In this document: positions 15,921 through 22,809 of the stretch, piece by piece
Numbering within the stretch: the first letter of the stretch is position 1
Layout of the letters: each line of letters begins with the position of its first letter
Origin: SAR324 cluster bacterium
GTDB taxonomy: Bacteria > SAR324 > XYD2-FULL-50-16
Direction: 5' to 3'
Assembly (NCBI GenBank): GCA_002401295.1
Contig: NVSR01000023.1
Location: 2,684 to 25,492, forward strand
Length of the DNA: 22,809 nucleotides
Notes under the pieces: generated by a model
What the model saw: the letters and a program-made list of their open reading frames with translations, nothing else
The model's database searches: none
What the model was told of the DNA's origin: nothing
Position numbers and translations under genes: made by a program

Positions 15921-17270
15921 CTAACTGGTGACGATGGAAGAGGGCAGACGCGGTAAGGTAAAATTAAAAATAGTTTCACCACTTTTAGTAGTTTCCGCCC
16001 AGATTTTCCCTTGGTGAGATTCAATGATCTCCTTACAAATCGATAAACCCAGTCCTTGCCCTAAGGCATAATTTTGAGTCTTACTGCTTTGAACAAATTT
16101 ATCAAAGATGACTTCCAATTCATCATCCGGTATGCCGACACCAAAGTTAATAATACTGACTTGCACAAAATGCCGGCTCCCTTCTCCAAGATTATATTCT
16201 TGAAACCTGACTCCGATAGTCTGGTGTTCCGTCGTAAAGTTGATAGCATTGGATAGTAAATTTCGTACTACCTGTCCAATCAATCTGTGGTCACAGTAAG
16301 CTCGGGTTGATACTTGAGAGGTTTCCAAATGAAGATGAATTCCTTTCTTGTGCAATGCCGGGTGAAATTCTTTAATTGCCTCCTCAATAATTTCTAGTAA
16401 ATCTCGTTCCTCTAGCTCGAAGGAAATTTTTCCTGACTCCAGTTTTGAAAGATCCAGCAGCGTATTCAACATTTGCATCAAATCCGCACCGGATTTTTTG
16501 ATGCGTGTAAAAAAGTCAATCATCTGAACTTCCGTCAAATTTCCCCGCTTAATCTTAGCTAATCCCAAATCAGCAAAACCTTGGATACCAACCAGGGGAG
16601 TCCTGAATTCATGGGACATATCAGCCAAGACTTCGGCCTTTGCTTTTTGAGCCAGGATTGCGGCTTTTTCTGCTTTTTTGCGTATGGAGAGTTCCTCTTG
16701 CAGCGCATGCTCCACTGTTTTCCTTTCTTCCAACTGGCGTTGCAGGTCCTGATTAAGCTGAGAGATGGAGTTGGAGAGTTGGAAAGCCCGTAGGGAAGTC
16801 GTCACTGCCGTATGCAGTTTTTGGGAGGTTAGTTCTGATTTGGACTTATAATTATTGATGGCATACTTACTGATCACTTCTTGTTCCGGTGCCTGCCCCG
16901 GTTGTCCCGTTCTTAAAATAATCTGGATCAGATGATTATCGAGTTTCTCTCGAATGAACCGTACAATCTCCAGACCCGCATTGTCTGTTTCCATAACAAC
17001 ATCTAAGAGAATCATGGCCGTATTGGGATGCTCAAAGAGCATTTGGCGCGCCTCTTCAGCCGAATAAGCACTGAAAAACTGAAGTGGTCGATGATCAAAT
17101 TGAAAATCAGCAAGGACCAGTTTGGTGATGTGATGAATCTCCTCATCATCATCAGCAATGATGATCTTCCATCCCTCTTTTTCTTGAGATGTTTGAATGA
17201 TGTCGGAAGGCTCCTCCACAAAGAAAATATCTTCTCCTGCCGTCGATATCGGTTCACTCGCAATCATCAT
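15921..17270 (-). CDS. Sensor histidine kinase with N-terminal receiver domain
   Basis: A soluble 449-residue kinase with no membrane segment. REC domain about 34-160: acidic pocket ADDDEE at 39-44, phosphoacceptor Asp90 in ILLDVVM, Lys in YKSKSEL. Its C-terminal part, RTGQPGQAPEQEVI...LHTAVTTSLRAF, is typical of receivers found with DUF3369. A coiled coil (about 165-210) leads to HisKA with His220 in MSHEFRTP, then HATPase with N box NLLSNAINF, G1 GVGIPDDE and G2 GQGLGLSI. Input is probably a phosphoryl group or a partner protein rather than a ligand. It is convergent to the Nudix gene; a 6-bp inverted repeat lies 41 nt upstream of its start. Confidence 0.92.
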   Translation of the reverse strand: MMIASEPISTAGEDIFFVEEPSDIIQTSQEKEGWKIIIADDDEEIHHITKLVLADFQFDHRPLQFFSAYSAEEARQMLFEHPNTAMILLDVVMETDNAGLEIVRFIREKLDNHLIQIILRTGQPGQAPEQEVISKYAINNYKSKSELTSQKLHTAVTTSLRAFQLSNSISQLNQDLQRQLEERKTVEHALQEELSIRKKAEKAAILAQKAKAEVLADMSHEFRTPLVGIQGFADLGLAKIKRGNLTEVQMIDFFTRIKKSGADLMQMLNTLLDLSKLESGKISFELEERDLLEIIEEAIKEFHPALHKKGIHLHLETSQVSTRAYCDHRLIGQVVRNLLSNAINFTTEHQTIGVRFQEYNLGEGSRHFVQVSIINFGVGIPDDELEVIFDKFVQSSKTQNYALGQGLGLSICKEIIESHQGKIWAETTKSGETIFNFTLPRLPSSIVTS

Positions 17271-17310
17271 TATCTGCCTACACTTTTTTATAAAATTTAA
17301 AAAGTTTTAA

Positions 17311-17327
17311 CCGAATTGATTATTCGG
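17311..17327. promoter_or_regulatory. Inverted repeat upstream of the histidine kinase gene
   Basis: CCGAAT and ATTCGG form perfect 6-bp arms around a 5-nt spacer, 41 nt before the kinase ATG (minus strand). It could be an operator or a 5'-UTR hairpin; there is no further support. Confidence 0.25.
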
Positions 17328-17544
17328 CCCCTCTCTGTTCTGTGAGATGAGGATTTATCCCATTTGGTAAAGCAAGATTTTTACCATTTTTCTATCCAGC
17401 AGCTCAAACTCTTTAGCATGCATTCAATGTTAAGAATACCACAGGCAGTCCAGCGATGTAAACAAAGTGAAATATCTGTAATTGCATTCAAATTGAAATA
17501 TTTTTAACTTCTTACCCAATCAAACGTCATAGAAGAACTCTCTC

Positions 17545-17633
17545 CTGTTAATTTTTTATCTTGAGAGAATAGAAAATAACAGTCATAAATCATTGCTTTG
17601 AGAGTAGTAAAAAAAATTACTGATTTTTCTCTC
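17545..17633. promoter_or_regulatory. Two adjacent AT-rich stem-loops upstream of argJ
   Basis: The first (17545-17582) has arms CTGTTA and TAACAG, continues through TTTT/AAAA, a wobble pair, TAT/ATA and CT/AG with two single-base bulges, and closes on a TGAG loop. The second (17600-17633) has GAGAG/CTCTC outside and AGTAA/TTACT inside around six As. Both lie in the 518-bp AT-rich gap 17271-17788 between the divergent kinase and argJ genes. TTGAGA (17561) and CATAAA (17584) stand 17 nt apart and could be a promoter for argJ. I see no gene in this gap. Confidence 0.3.
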
Positions 17634-17788
17634 TAAAGAATAGAGCTATTTGTTTACATTTCCCCCAAAAAATAAGAGAAAGCATCTGATGACAAAATTC
17701 TAGCAAGAGCAGCTTTACGGGAAGGCAAGATTTCTTTAAGTAAAAAGTAAGGAAAACAAAATAACTACCCCCAAACCAAGGAATAATT

Positions 17789-18955
17789 ATGCAATGCCAT
17801 AAAAAACCGGTTATGCCTCAAGGCTTTTCCTGTAGCAGTAAAAACTGTGGACTCAAGGAACAGGGAGCGGATTTGTCCCTCTTTTATTCCAAGGTCCCTG
17901 CCAGTGCTGCAGCTGTTTTTACTCGTAATCAGTTCCCAGGAGCCCCTGTCATCCTGGGACGGGAGCTGATCCAACGGGGACAATTGCAGGCCATTGTAGT
18001 GAATAGTAAGATTTCTAATGTGGGCACAGGACAGCAAGGTATCGACAATGCGGCTAAAACCGGGCAGGCAGCTGCCAAAGAGATGAAGATTGCTCCAGAA
18101 GATGTCATTATGAGTTCAACCGGGGTGATTGGTGTGCAACTGCCCGTTGAATTGCTGGAAGCAGGAATTCAGGGAATGGGTCAGGAGTTACAAGAGGATC
18201 CACTTGTTGCGGCCGAAGGAATCATGACTACGGACACTTACCCCAAAGCCCTGTCCCTTTCCGTGGGTGAGGCAACCTTAACCATTGTAGGGAAAGGTTC
18301 GGGTATGATTGAGCCTAATATGGCGACTATGTTAGTCTATATTTTTACTGATGCTAAGATCGCAGCCCCTCTGTTAGATCAGATGTTACGCACAGCAGTA
18401 AATCAATCATTCAATATGCTCTCTGTAGATACGGATACCAGTACTTCCGATAGCTGCGTGATGATGGCAAATGGATTGGCAGGTGAGGTCGATACAGAGG
18501 AATTCCAGAAGGCTTTAGATTTCGCCTGTATTGAAATGACAAAAATGCTGGCTCGCGATGGAGAAGGTGCTGGCAAACTATTAGTAACCAAAGTAAAAGA
18601 GGCAAAAACAGACCAGGAAGCCAGATTCATTGCCAAAGCCTTAGTCAATTCACCTTTGATCAAAACCATGGCTTATGGAGCGGATCCAAATATTGGCCGT
18701 ATCTTAATGGCTGTAGGCAAATGCTTTGATTGTACGGTTGTTCCGGAAAAGTTAGTCTGCCATATCAATGGAACCCTCGTTTATCAAAATAGTAACCGCA
18801 CCAACTTTGATGAAACTGCTGTCCGTGAACTCTTATCCGGGGAAACCGTGGAAATCGAAGTGAGACTGCAGGTGGGTACAGGCCAAGGCACGGCTTATGG
18901 CTGTGATTTGACTGAGGGTTATATTAAGGAAAACGCATCCTATTATTCATCCTAA
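17789..18955 (+). CDS. argJ: Glutamate N-acetyltransferase / ornithine acetyltransferase
   Basis: ArgJ of the arginine pathway (388 residues): moves the acetyl group of N-acetylornithine to glutamate and may also use acetyl-CoA. The precursor cleaves itself before the nucleophile Thr180 in EPNMATML. The oxyanion region STGVIG (Thr111, Gly112) is present, as are DTDTSTSDS and YGADPNIGRILMAVG near the C-terminus. Two family blocks differ from the textbook form: VNSKISNVGTG for VNSGNANACTG, and GVQLP for GRPLP. From memory, a VNSKNANVAMG-like version occurs in Leptospira ArgJ, so this is a lineage variant rather than decay. AAGGA 6 nt before the ATG. No other arg gene is in the window. Confidence 0.9.
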   Translation: MQCHKKPVMPQGFSCSSKNCGLKEQGADLSLFYSKVPASAAAVFTRNQFPGAPVILGRELIQRGQLQAIVVNSKISNVGTGQQGIDNAAKTGQAAAKEMKIAPEDVIMSSTGVIGVQLPVELLEAGIQGMGQELQEDPLVAAEGIMTTDTYPKALSLSVGEATLTIVGKGSGMIEPNMATMLVYIFTDAKIAAPLLDQMLRTAVNQSFNMLSVDTDTSTSDSCVMMANGLAGEVDTEEFQKALDFACIEMTKMLARDGEGAGKLLVTKVKEAKTDQEARFIAKALVNSPLIKTMAYGADPNIGRILMAVGKCFDCTVVPEKLVCHINGTLVYQNSNRTNFDETAVRELLSGETVEIEVRLQVGTGQGTAYGCDLTEGYIKENASYYSS

Positions 18956-18980
18956 AAAGCTCTGAAGCAAGTAACCGTCC

Positions 18981-19024
18981 TTCTCATCGTTCTGCTGCTG
19001 TGTGGCAATGTATCTGGATGAGAA
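18981..19024 (+). other. Inverted repeat after argJ
   Basis: TTCTCATC and GATGAGAA form perfect 8-bp arms, extended by CC/GG past a bulge, around a 28-nt loop, starting 26 nt past the argJ stop. No T-run follows. It could be a weak transcript end or mRNA-stabilising hairpin. Confidence 0.3.
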
Positions 19025-19048
19025 AGGGGGCATTCCACGTCCCTAAGA

Positions 19049-19106
19049 TCGTCGTATCCTAATCCCACCTATCTGAGTTGGTGGGCTGGAATCAGCGTAA
19101 CGACGA
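19049..19106. repeat. 58-nt imperfect palindrome upstream of the FAD oxidoreductase gene
   Basis: Outer arms TCGTCGT (19049-19055) and ACGACGA (19100-19106), inner arms CCCACC (19064-19069) and GGTGGG (19080-19085) around a 10-nt loop. The unequal stretches between arms (8 and 14 nt) leave an internal loop. It ends 35 nt before the next start codon. Shape and GC content resemble a palindromic repeat element, but no second copy is in the window. Confidence 0.4.
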
Positions 19107-19141
19107 AGTAAAGTTCAATAAATTAACGTTATTAATAAGTT

Positions 19142-20341
19142 ATGAAGCAATACGATATCATCATCATTGGATCTGGAATTAGTGGCATGAGTCTGGCCCA
19201 TTACTGCCGCAAAAAAGGACAGCAGGTCCTAGTCTTGGAAAAGAATAAAAGACTTGGGGGAGCCTTCCACACACATCGATTCGGTCATGATGATTCAACG
19301 GATTTCTGGCTCGAACTGGGAGCACACACCTGTTACAATTCCTATACTCATCTGTTGGGAATCGTGGAAGACTGTGACCTGATGAGTAGCTTAATCCCCA
19401 GGCAAAAGGTTCCTTTCCGTATGTTGGTTGAGAACAAACTCCAATCCGTGACTTCCCAGCTAAGCTTTGCGGAACTATTTTTCTCTTTGCCTAAACTATT
19501 CGGAGCCAAGAAGTCAGGAAAAACAGTAGAGGCCTATTATTCAAATTTTCTGGGCAAGAAAAACTATGCCAATACTCTGCGGTATTTTTTCAATGCCGTG
19601 CCCTCTCAGGAGGCGGGTGAATTTCCTGCGGAGATGTTGTTCAAAAAACGAGAACGCCGCAAGGATATCGTCAAGAGCTATACCTTCAAACAGGGTCTGC
19701 AAAGTATCACTGAGGCCATCCGAATTCAAGATGGGATCGAGGTCTTGAGTGAACAAGACGTTGCTGAAATTCAATTAGAGAATCAACTCTATCAGGTCAA
19801 AACAAAGGAAGGAGATTGCTTTCAAGCTACCTATGTAGCTTTGGCGACTCCCACACAACAAGCGGCAAACTTAGTTCAATCCCTCAACCCAAAGTTGGCG
19901 GAGGTCCTGGCTTCCATCAAAGCTGAGAAAGTTGAGACATTGGGCGTCGCTGTTTCCAGAGACCTGTTACCCTTGGAGCCCGTTGCCGGTATCGTCCCCA
20001 AGCAAGATCAGTTCTACTCAGCTGTTTCCCGTGATACGGTTGCTCATGAGACTTATCGAGGATTTGCCTTTCATTTCCGTCAAGGTGCGTTGGATCAAAG
20101 TGGTAAACTACAGCGCATTAGCAAAGCACTGCAAATAGATCCCACCCTACTGGATCAGGTTGTTACCAAGGAAAATCTCGTCACTTCACCTCGACTGGGT
20201 CATGAACAAAAAGTGGAGGAAATTGAAGGCTTGATCGCCAATCAGCGATTGCTGGTCACGGGTAACTTTTTTAAAGGAATCTCTATCGAAGACTGTGTGA
20301 TTCGCTCTTTTTTAGAAGCTGCTCGGATGGAAAGACTGTAA
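19142..20341 (+). CDS. FAD-dependent oxidoreductase, protoporphyrinogen oxidase/amine oxidase-like
   Basis: A 399-residue flavoprotein of the NAD(P)-binding Rossmann/amine-oxidase group. The dinucleotide motif GSGISG is at 10-15 with Glu33 ending strand 2 and RLGGAFHT after it. The C-terminal FAD block LLVTGNFFKGISIEDCVIRS resembles the end of HemY-type protoporphyrinogen oxidase (GNY-GGVGLPDC). At 399 residues it is shorter than most HemY proteins (about 450-470), so the substrate is uncertain: porphyrinogen, carotenoid or amine. No Shine-Dalgarno sequence precedes the ATG, but the dinucleotide motif fixes the start. It follows argJ on the same strand after 186 nt with two hairpins. Confidence 0.8.
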   Translation: MKQYDIIIIGSGISGMSLAHYCRKKGQQVLVLEKNKRLGGAFHTHRFGHDDSTDFWLELGAHTCYNSYTHLLGIVEDCDLMSSLIPRQKVPFRMLVENKLQSVTSQLSFAELFFSLPKLFGAKKSGKTVEAYYSNFLGKKNYANTLRYFFNAVPSQEAGEFPAEMLFKKRERRKDIVKSYTFKQGLQSITEAIRIQDGIEVLSEQDVAEIQLENQLYQVKTKEGDCFQATYVALATPTQQAANLVQSLNPKLAEVLASIKAEKVETLGVAVSRDLLPLEPVAGIVPKQDQFYSAVSRDTVAHETYRGFAFHFRQGALDQSGKLQRISKALQIDPTLLDQVVTKENLVTSPRLGHEQKVEEIEGLIANQRLLVTGNFFKGISIEDCVIRSFLEAARMERL

Positions 20342-20349
20342 TAGAATGT

Positions 20350-20377
20350 CGGAGACGCTGCGCTTACTCCGACCTAC
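20350..20377 (+). repeat. REP-like palindrome, copy 2
   Basis: Same 28 bp as at 15847-15874, in the same orientation. Here the stem is complete: GTCGGAG (20348-20354) pairs with CTCCGAC, enclosing the CG-CTG-CG tip, and TGT...ACA flank it. It starts 6 nt past the stop codon of the FAD enzyme and lies 33 nt before the stop of the convergent epimerase gene. No other terminator is visible in this gap, so it may also act as a transcript end. Confidence 0.72.
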
Positions 20378-20409
20378 AGCCCTCCCCCTATTGATTAAAA
20401 CATCTATTA

Positions 20410-21309
20410 TTATAAGTACTTACTTAGTACATATTGCAGTGCGGGAGCTAACTCGGGGTGTTTGAAGGTGAAGCCGGAGTCTAGTAACTTGCGGGGAGCT
20501 ACTCGGCAGCCGGATAATAATAACTCATCGGCCATTTCTCCTAAACCGAGGTGAGCTAGTTTTTCAGGGAGTGGTAAGAGAGTAGGGCGATGCAGAACTT
20601 TGCCCAGAGTTTGTGTGAATTCCAAGTTGGTGACAGGGTTAGGTGTGACTAAATTGACAGGTCCTTCCAGAGTTTCAGACTGGATGATATGCTTGATGGC
20701 TCGAATCCAGTCATGCAGAACAATCCAACTCATGTACTGGTGTCCGTCTCCAATTTTGCCTCCCAGGCCTAGTTGGAAGGGTAAGAGCATTTTTTGGAGT
20801 GCTCCTCCCATCGTACCTAGAACTAAACCGGTGCGTAGGTTCACCACGCGGATTCCTGTTTGAGTCGCTTCCTGACTGACTTCTTCCCACTTGATGCAAA
20901 CTTTGGCTAAAAATCCACTGCCAGCCTGACTGCTCTCATCCAACCATTCTGAGCCGCGGTTTCCGTAGAAGCCTGTGGCTGAGGCAGATAGGATGACTTT
21001 GGGTCTATGTTCCAATCGATTCAATTCCCGGACAAGCAACAAGGTCCCATCCACTCGACTATTGAAAATTCGCTCTTTCCTTCGTGAGGTCCAACGCCCG
21101 GAGGCCAGGTTCTCCCCAGCTAAGTGAATCACGGCATCAACTGCCCCCAATTCACTCAGATCAATTTGATCCGCATCAGGGTTCCAGAAAAGCCCCTCTC
21201 GCTCATTCTGAGTACGAAGCAGGCAATGTATTTCATATTCCTCCCTGGGTAAGCTCTCTCTCAAAGCACTGCCAATGAATCCGGAGGAGCCGGTTAAGAG
21301 TATTTTCAT
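20410..21309 (-). CDS. TIGR01777-family NAD(P)-dependent epimerase/dehydratase
   Basis: SDR-type protein (299 residues) of the YfcH/TIGR01777 family with a C-terminal DUF1731 segment. NAD(P) motif TGSSGFIG at 6-13, then HLAGENLASGRW, SASATGFYGNRG (catalytic Tyr region), LRTGLVLG and VAPRKLLDSGFTFKHPEL, the usual family end. The biochemical reaction of the family is not settled. I start at ATG 21309 because MKILLTGSSGFIG is the conserved N-terminus; an in-frame ATG at 21351 would add 14 unconserved residues. It lies 70 nt after the LytM-protein gene, perhaps co-transcribed, and converges on the FAD-enzyme gene. Confidence 0.9.
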   Translation of the reverse strand: MKILLTGSSGFIGSALRESLPREEYEIHCLLRTQNEREGLFWNPDADQIDLSELGAVDAVIHLAGENLASGRWTSRRKERIFNSRVDGTLLLVRELNRLEHRPKVILSASATGFYGNRGSEWLDESSQAGSGFLAKVCIKWEEVSQEATQTGIRVVNLRTGLVLGTMGGALQKMLLPFQLGLGGKIGDGHQYMSWIVLHDWIRAIKHIIQSETLEGPVNLVTPNPVTNLEFTQTLGKVLHRPTLLPLPEKLAHLGLGEMADELLLSGCRVAPRKLLDSGFTFKHPELAPALQYVLSKYL

Positions 21310-21379
21310 AGTCGCTTCAGAATAGGGTTCATGGAGACTTATGTTACCCATGGTACCGGACTTAATCTGGGTTGGTCAC

Positions 21380-22273
21380 CTATTCATGCTCATTTTCATC
21401 CATATATAACATGGGGTCTTGAGGGATATTATTCAATCGTACCTCGTAATAGAGTTGCGGTCCTGTGGTCTGACCGGTACTACCCACCTGAGCAATCGTA
21501 TCTCCTCGTGTCACCAAATCCCCTTCTCTCACATCAGTTTGTGCTAAGTGACCGTATCGAGTGACGATACCATTCCCATGGTCCAGGATGAGTAAGGTTC
21601 CGTAGATCCCTTCTTCACCGGAAAAGAGAACGATTCCATCAGCAGGAGCAATCACGGGGCTGAACTCCCTGGCCGCAATGGCAAGGCCATGATGTGGCCT
21701 CCTCTGTCCAGAAAAGGGATCCGACCGGATACCAAATTTCTGCATTAAAAAGCCCTTCACGGGACGACCATTGGGAATACGGTAGAGTGGATTTCTCTTT
21801 TGGTTAAAAAAGGCCAGCAGGTTCCCCGTGTTAATGTTCCGCTCCGGCAAATCCACATTGAGTCCGTGCGTATCAATTACATCCAGAATACCCTCACGAG
21901 AGGCTTGATTCTGTTGTACCCGTAAGGATTCTTCATCAAACTGGTTCGGAATTTTCCGCTCCTGCACCCCCGCATAGGCGCGCAGACGAAAACTTAGGTT
22001 TTCTAAACGATCCAGATCCAGTTGCACCTTCTCAAAATTAACCAAGACTGTTTCTAATTGCTGTTTTTTCTCGGTATATTCTTGACGAGTGCTTTCAAAA
22101 TTCCGCAAATTTCTACGAATACTGACGTAATCGTAGATCATCCACATCCATCCCAGACTCAAAAAGAAGAGAAGAATTGCTAGAAAAAGGAAACGTCCAA
22201 TGGGGATCCGGAGTTTTTTCACTGCGGATGTTTTCTGCGGTATGACCACTAGGGTAACAAATTTTCTGAACAA
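21380..22273 (-). CDS. Membrane-anchored LytM/M23-domain protein with degenerate zinc site
   Basis: A 297-residue protein: cytoplasmic tail with VVIPQKTSAVKKLRIP, one transmembrane segment (about 28-47), a periplasmic coiled coil (about 53-97) and a LytM/M23 domain (about 165-290). Active M23 enzymes need HxGxD and HxH. Here the first reads HHGLA (His194 kept, Asp replaced by Ala198) and the second QLYYEV (Gln273 and Tyr275 for His-x-His); only YGH (His242) stays. It should not cleave peptidoglycan and is more like EnvC/NlpD, which activate amidases through an inactive LytM domain. The start is TTG at 22273, supported by the conserved tail; the ribosome site is weak. Confidence 0.87.
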   Translation of the reverse strand: MFRKFVTLVVIPQKTSAVKKLRIPIGRFLFLAILLFFLSLGWMWMIYDYVSIRRNLRNFESTRQEYTEKKQQLETVLVNFEKVQLDLDRLENLSFRLRAYAGVQERKIPNQFDEESLRVQQNQASREGILDVIDTHGLNVDLPERNINTGNLLAFFNQKRNPLYRIPNGRPVKGFLMQKFGIRSDPFSGQRRPHHGLAIAAREFSPVIAPADGIVLFSGEEGIYGTLLILDHGNGIVTRYGHLAQTDVREGDLVTRGDTIAQVGSTGQTTGPQLYYEVRLNNIPQDPMLYMDENEHE

Positions 22274-22337
22274 GGAACTGATCTCACTGAATGATGTTTA
22301 GGGAGTTGGAAAGAATTTCGCTAACTCTCTTAAAAGG

Positions 22338-22607
22338 CTAAGTAATGGTTTTAGTGCTGATTTTAAAACCCAGAATCACGAGCCCGGCCACACCTTCAAC
22401 CATAGCGACCGTTTTAATATCTAAATTGGGGAAAAATGAAACCAAGATAGTTTCCACTTTTGACAGATTGCCCAGAGTAAAGGCGGAGTCCGCAACCATA
22501 ATGATTGCGATAATAGTAATAACTAAGTGCATGGTTGTCTTTTTCCTTGGTCCCTGTTTTCCACTATTCTGTTCATCGACTTCGCCAACTTTATATAAAT
22601 TATTCAT
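22338..22607 (-). CDS. Small two-helix membrane protein, unrecognised
   Basis: An 89-residue protein with a polar, charged N-terminus (about 1-24) and two hydrophobic segments (about 26-46 and 65-83) joined by a short loop (SFFPNLDIKTVAMV). I do not recognise a family. AGGAAA 7 nt before the ATG is a good ribosome site, and the hydrophobic pattern favours this strand over the overlapping open frame on the other. It lies 64 nt before the LytM-protein gene on the same strand. The 202 bp upstream (22608-22809) are very AT-rich and show no clear gene or promoter pair. Confidence 0.65.
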   Translation of the reverse strand: MNNLYKVGEVDEQNSGKQGPRKKTTMHLVITIIAIIMVADSAFTLGNLSKVETILVSFFPNLDIKTVAMVEGVAGLVILGFKISTKTIT

Positions 22608-22809
22608 ATCTTTTTCCTAATGTCTCAATAGACTAATTAAATCTTATTCGTTTTATTTATCAGTTTCAGTCATTGTCTCATCGTTTTATTAAATTTTTTA
22701 AATAAGCTACTTCTCTTTTTTTTAGAAATTTTTTAATTTTAATTTTAGCTTTTAATACTAAAAAGATTTTAGAAAGAGTTATTTTCTTCTTATAACAAAA
22801 ATTATTAAA

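Noticed and set aside
22345..22620. Plus-strand frame of 91 codons opposite the small membrane protein
   Set aside because: The minus-strand frame has a clear ribosome site and a regular two-helix pattern; the plus frame has neither.
1..22809. tRNA, rRNA, CRISPR arrays, integrase or transposase genes
   Set aside because: I looked for cloverleaf-like sequence, regular spaced repeats and mobile-element proteins and saw none; the only dispersed repeat is the 28-bp palindrome.

Overview
The window looks like chromosomal DNA of a free-living, diderm (Gram-negative), heterotrophic bacterium of moderate G+C. The evidence is a lipoprotein-type periplasmic binding protein, a Tat-exported redox partner, a membrane-anchored LytM-domain protein with a periplasmic C-terminus, and REP-like palindromes. 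Gene content fits a proteobacterial, Desulfobacterota or SAR324-like lineage, but nothing seen fixes the phylum. There are no rRNA or tRNA genes, no CRISPR array, no insertion sequence and no phage genes.

Layout. (1) 1-6852, minus strand: a branched-chain-amino-acid-type (Liv/HAAT) ABC transporter operon, read livG - acyl-CoA ligase - livH - livM - substrate-binding lipoprotein - livF (cut by the window edge). A 640-residue AMP-forming acyl-CoA ligase sits inside it and overlaps livH by 4 nt, which suggests the imported substrate is an organic acid activated on entry. (2) 6853-7359: an AT-rich leader with a -10-like box, two inverted repeats with equal 11-nt spacers, and a terminator-like hairpin. 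(3) 7360-12916, minus strand: aldehyde dehydrogenase - Tat-signal small subunit - GMC flavin oxidoreductase - proline-rich unknown - AMACR-type CoA racemase/transferase. Together these read as alcohol to aldehyde to acid to acyl-CoA processing, possibly of a methyl-branched or isoprenoid compound. (4) 13178-15198, plus strand: a signalling module of REC-PP2C (SpoIIE/RsbU-like) phosphatase, RsbW-like ATPase, a 51-residue internally deleted STAS protein, and a lone HPt protein. A Nudix hydrolase follows, and a convergent REC-histidine kinase (15921-17270, minus) faces it. (5) 17789-20341, plus strand: a divergent argJ and a protoporphyrinogen-oxidase-like FAD enzyme. (6) 20410-22607, minus strand: a TIGR01777-type epimerase, a LytM/M23 protein that has lost its zinc-site residues, and a small two-helix membrane protein.

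The points most worth a second look are the STAS protein that lacks its phosphorylatable centre beside a HATPase with an altered G1 box, the degenerate LytM protein, two copies of a 28-bp REP-like palindrome in the two convergent intergenic regions, and the combined transporter/ligase/alcohol-oxidation/racemase locus.
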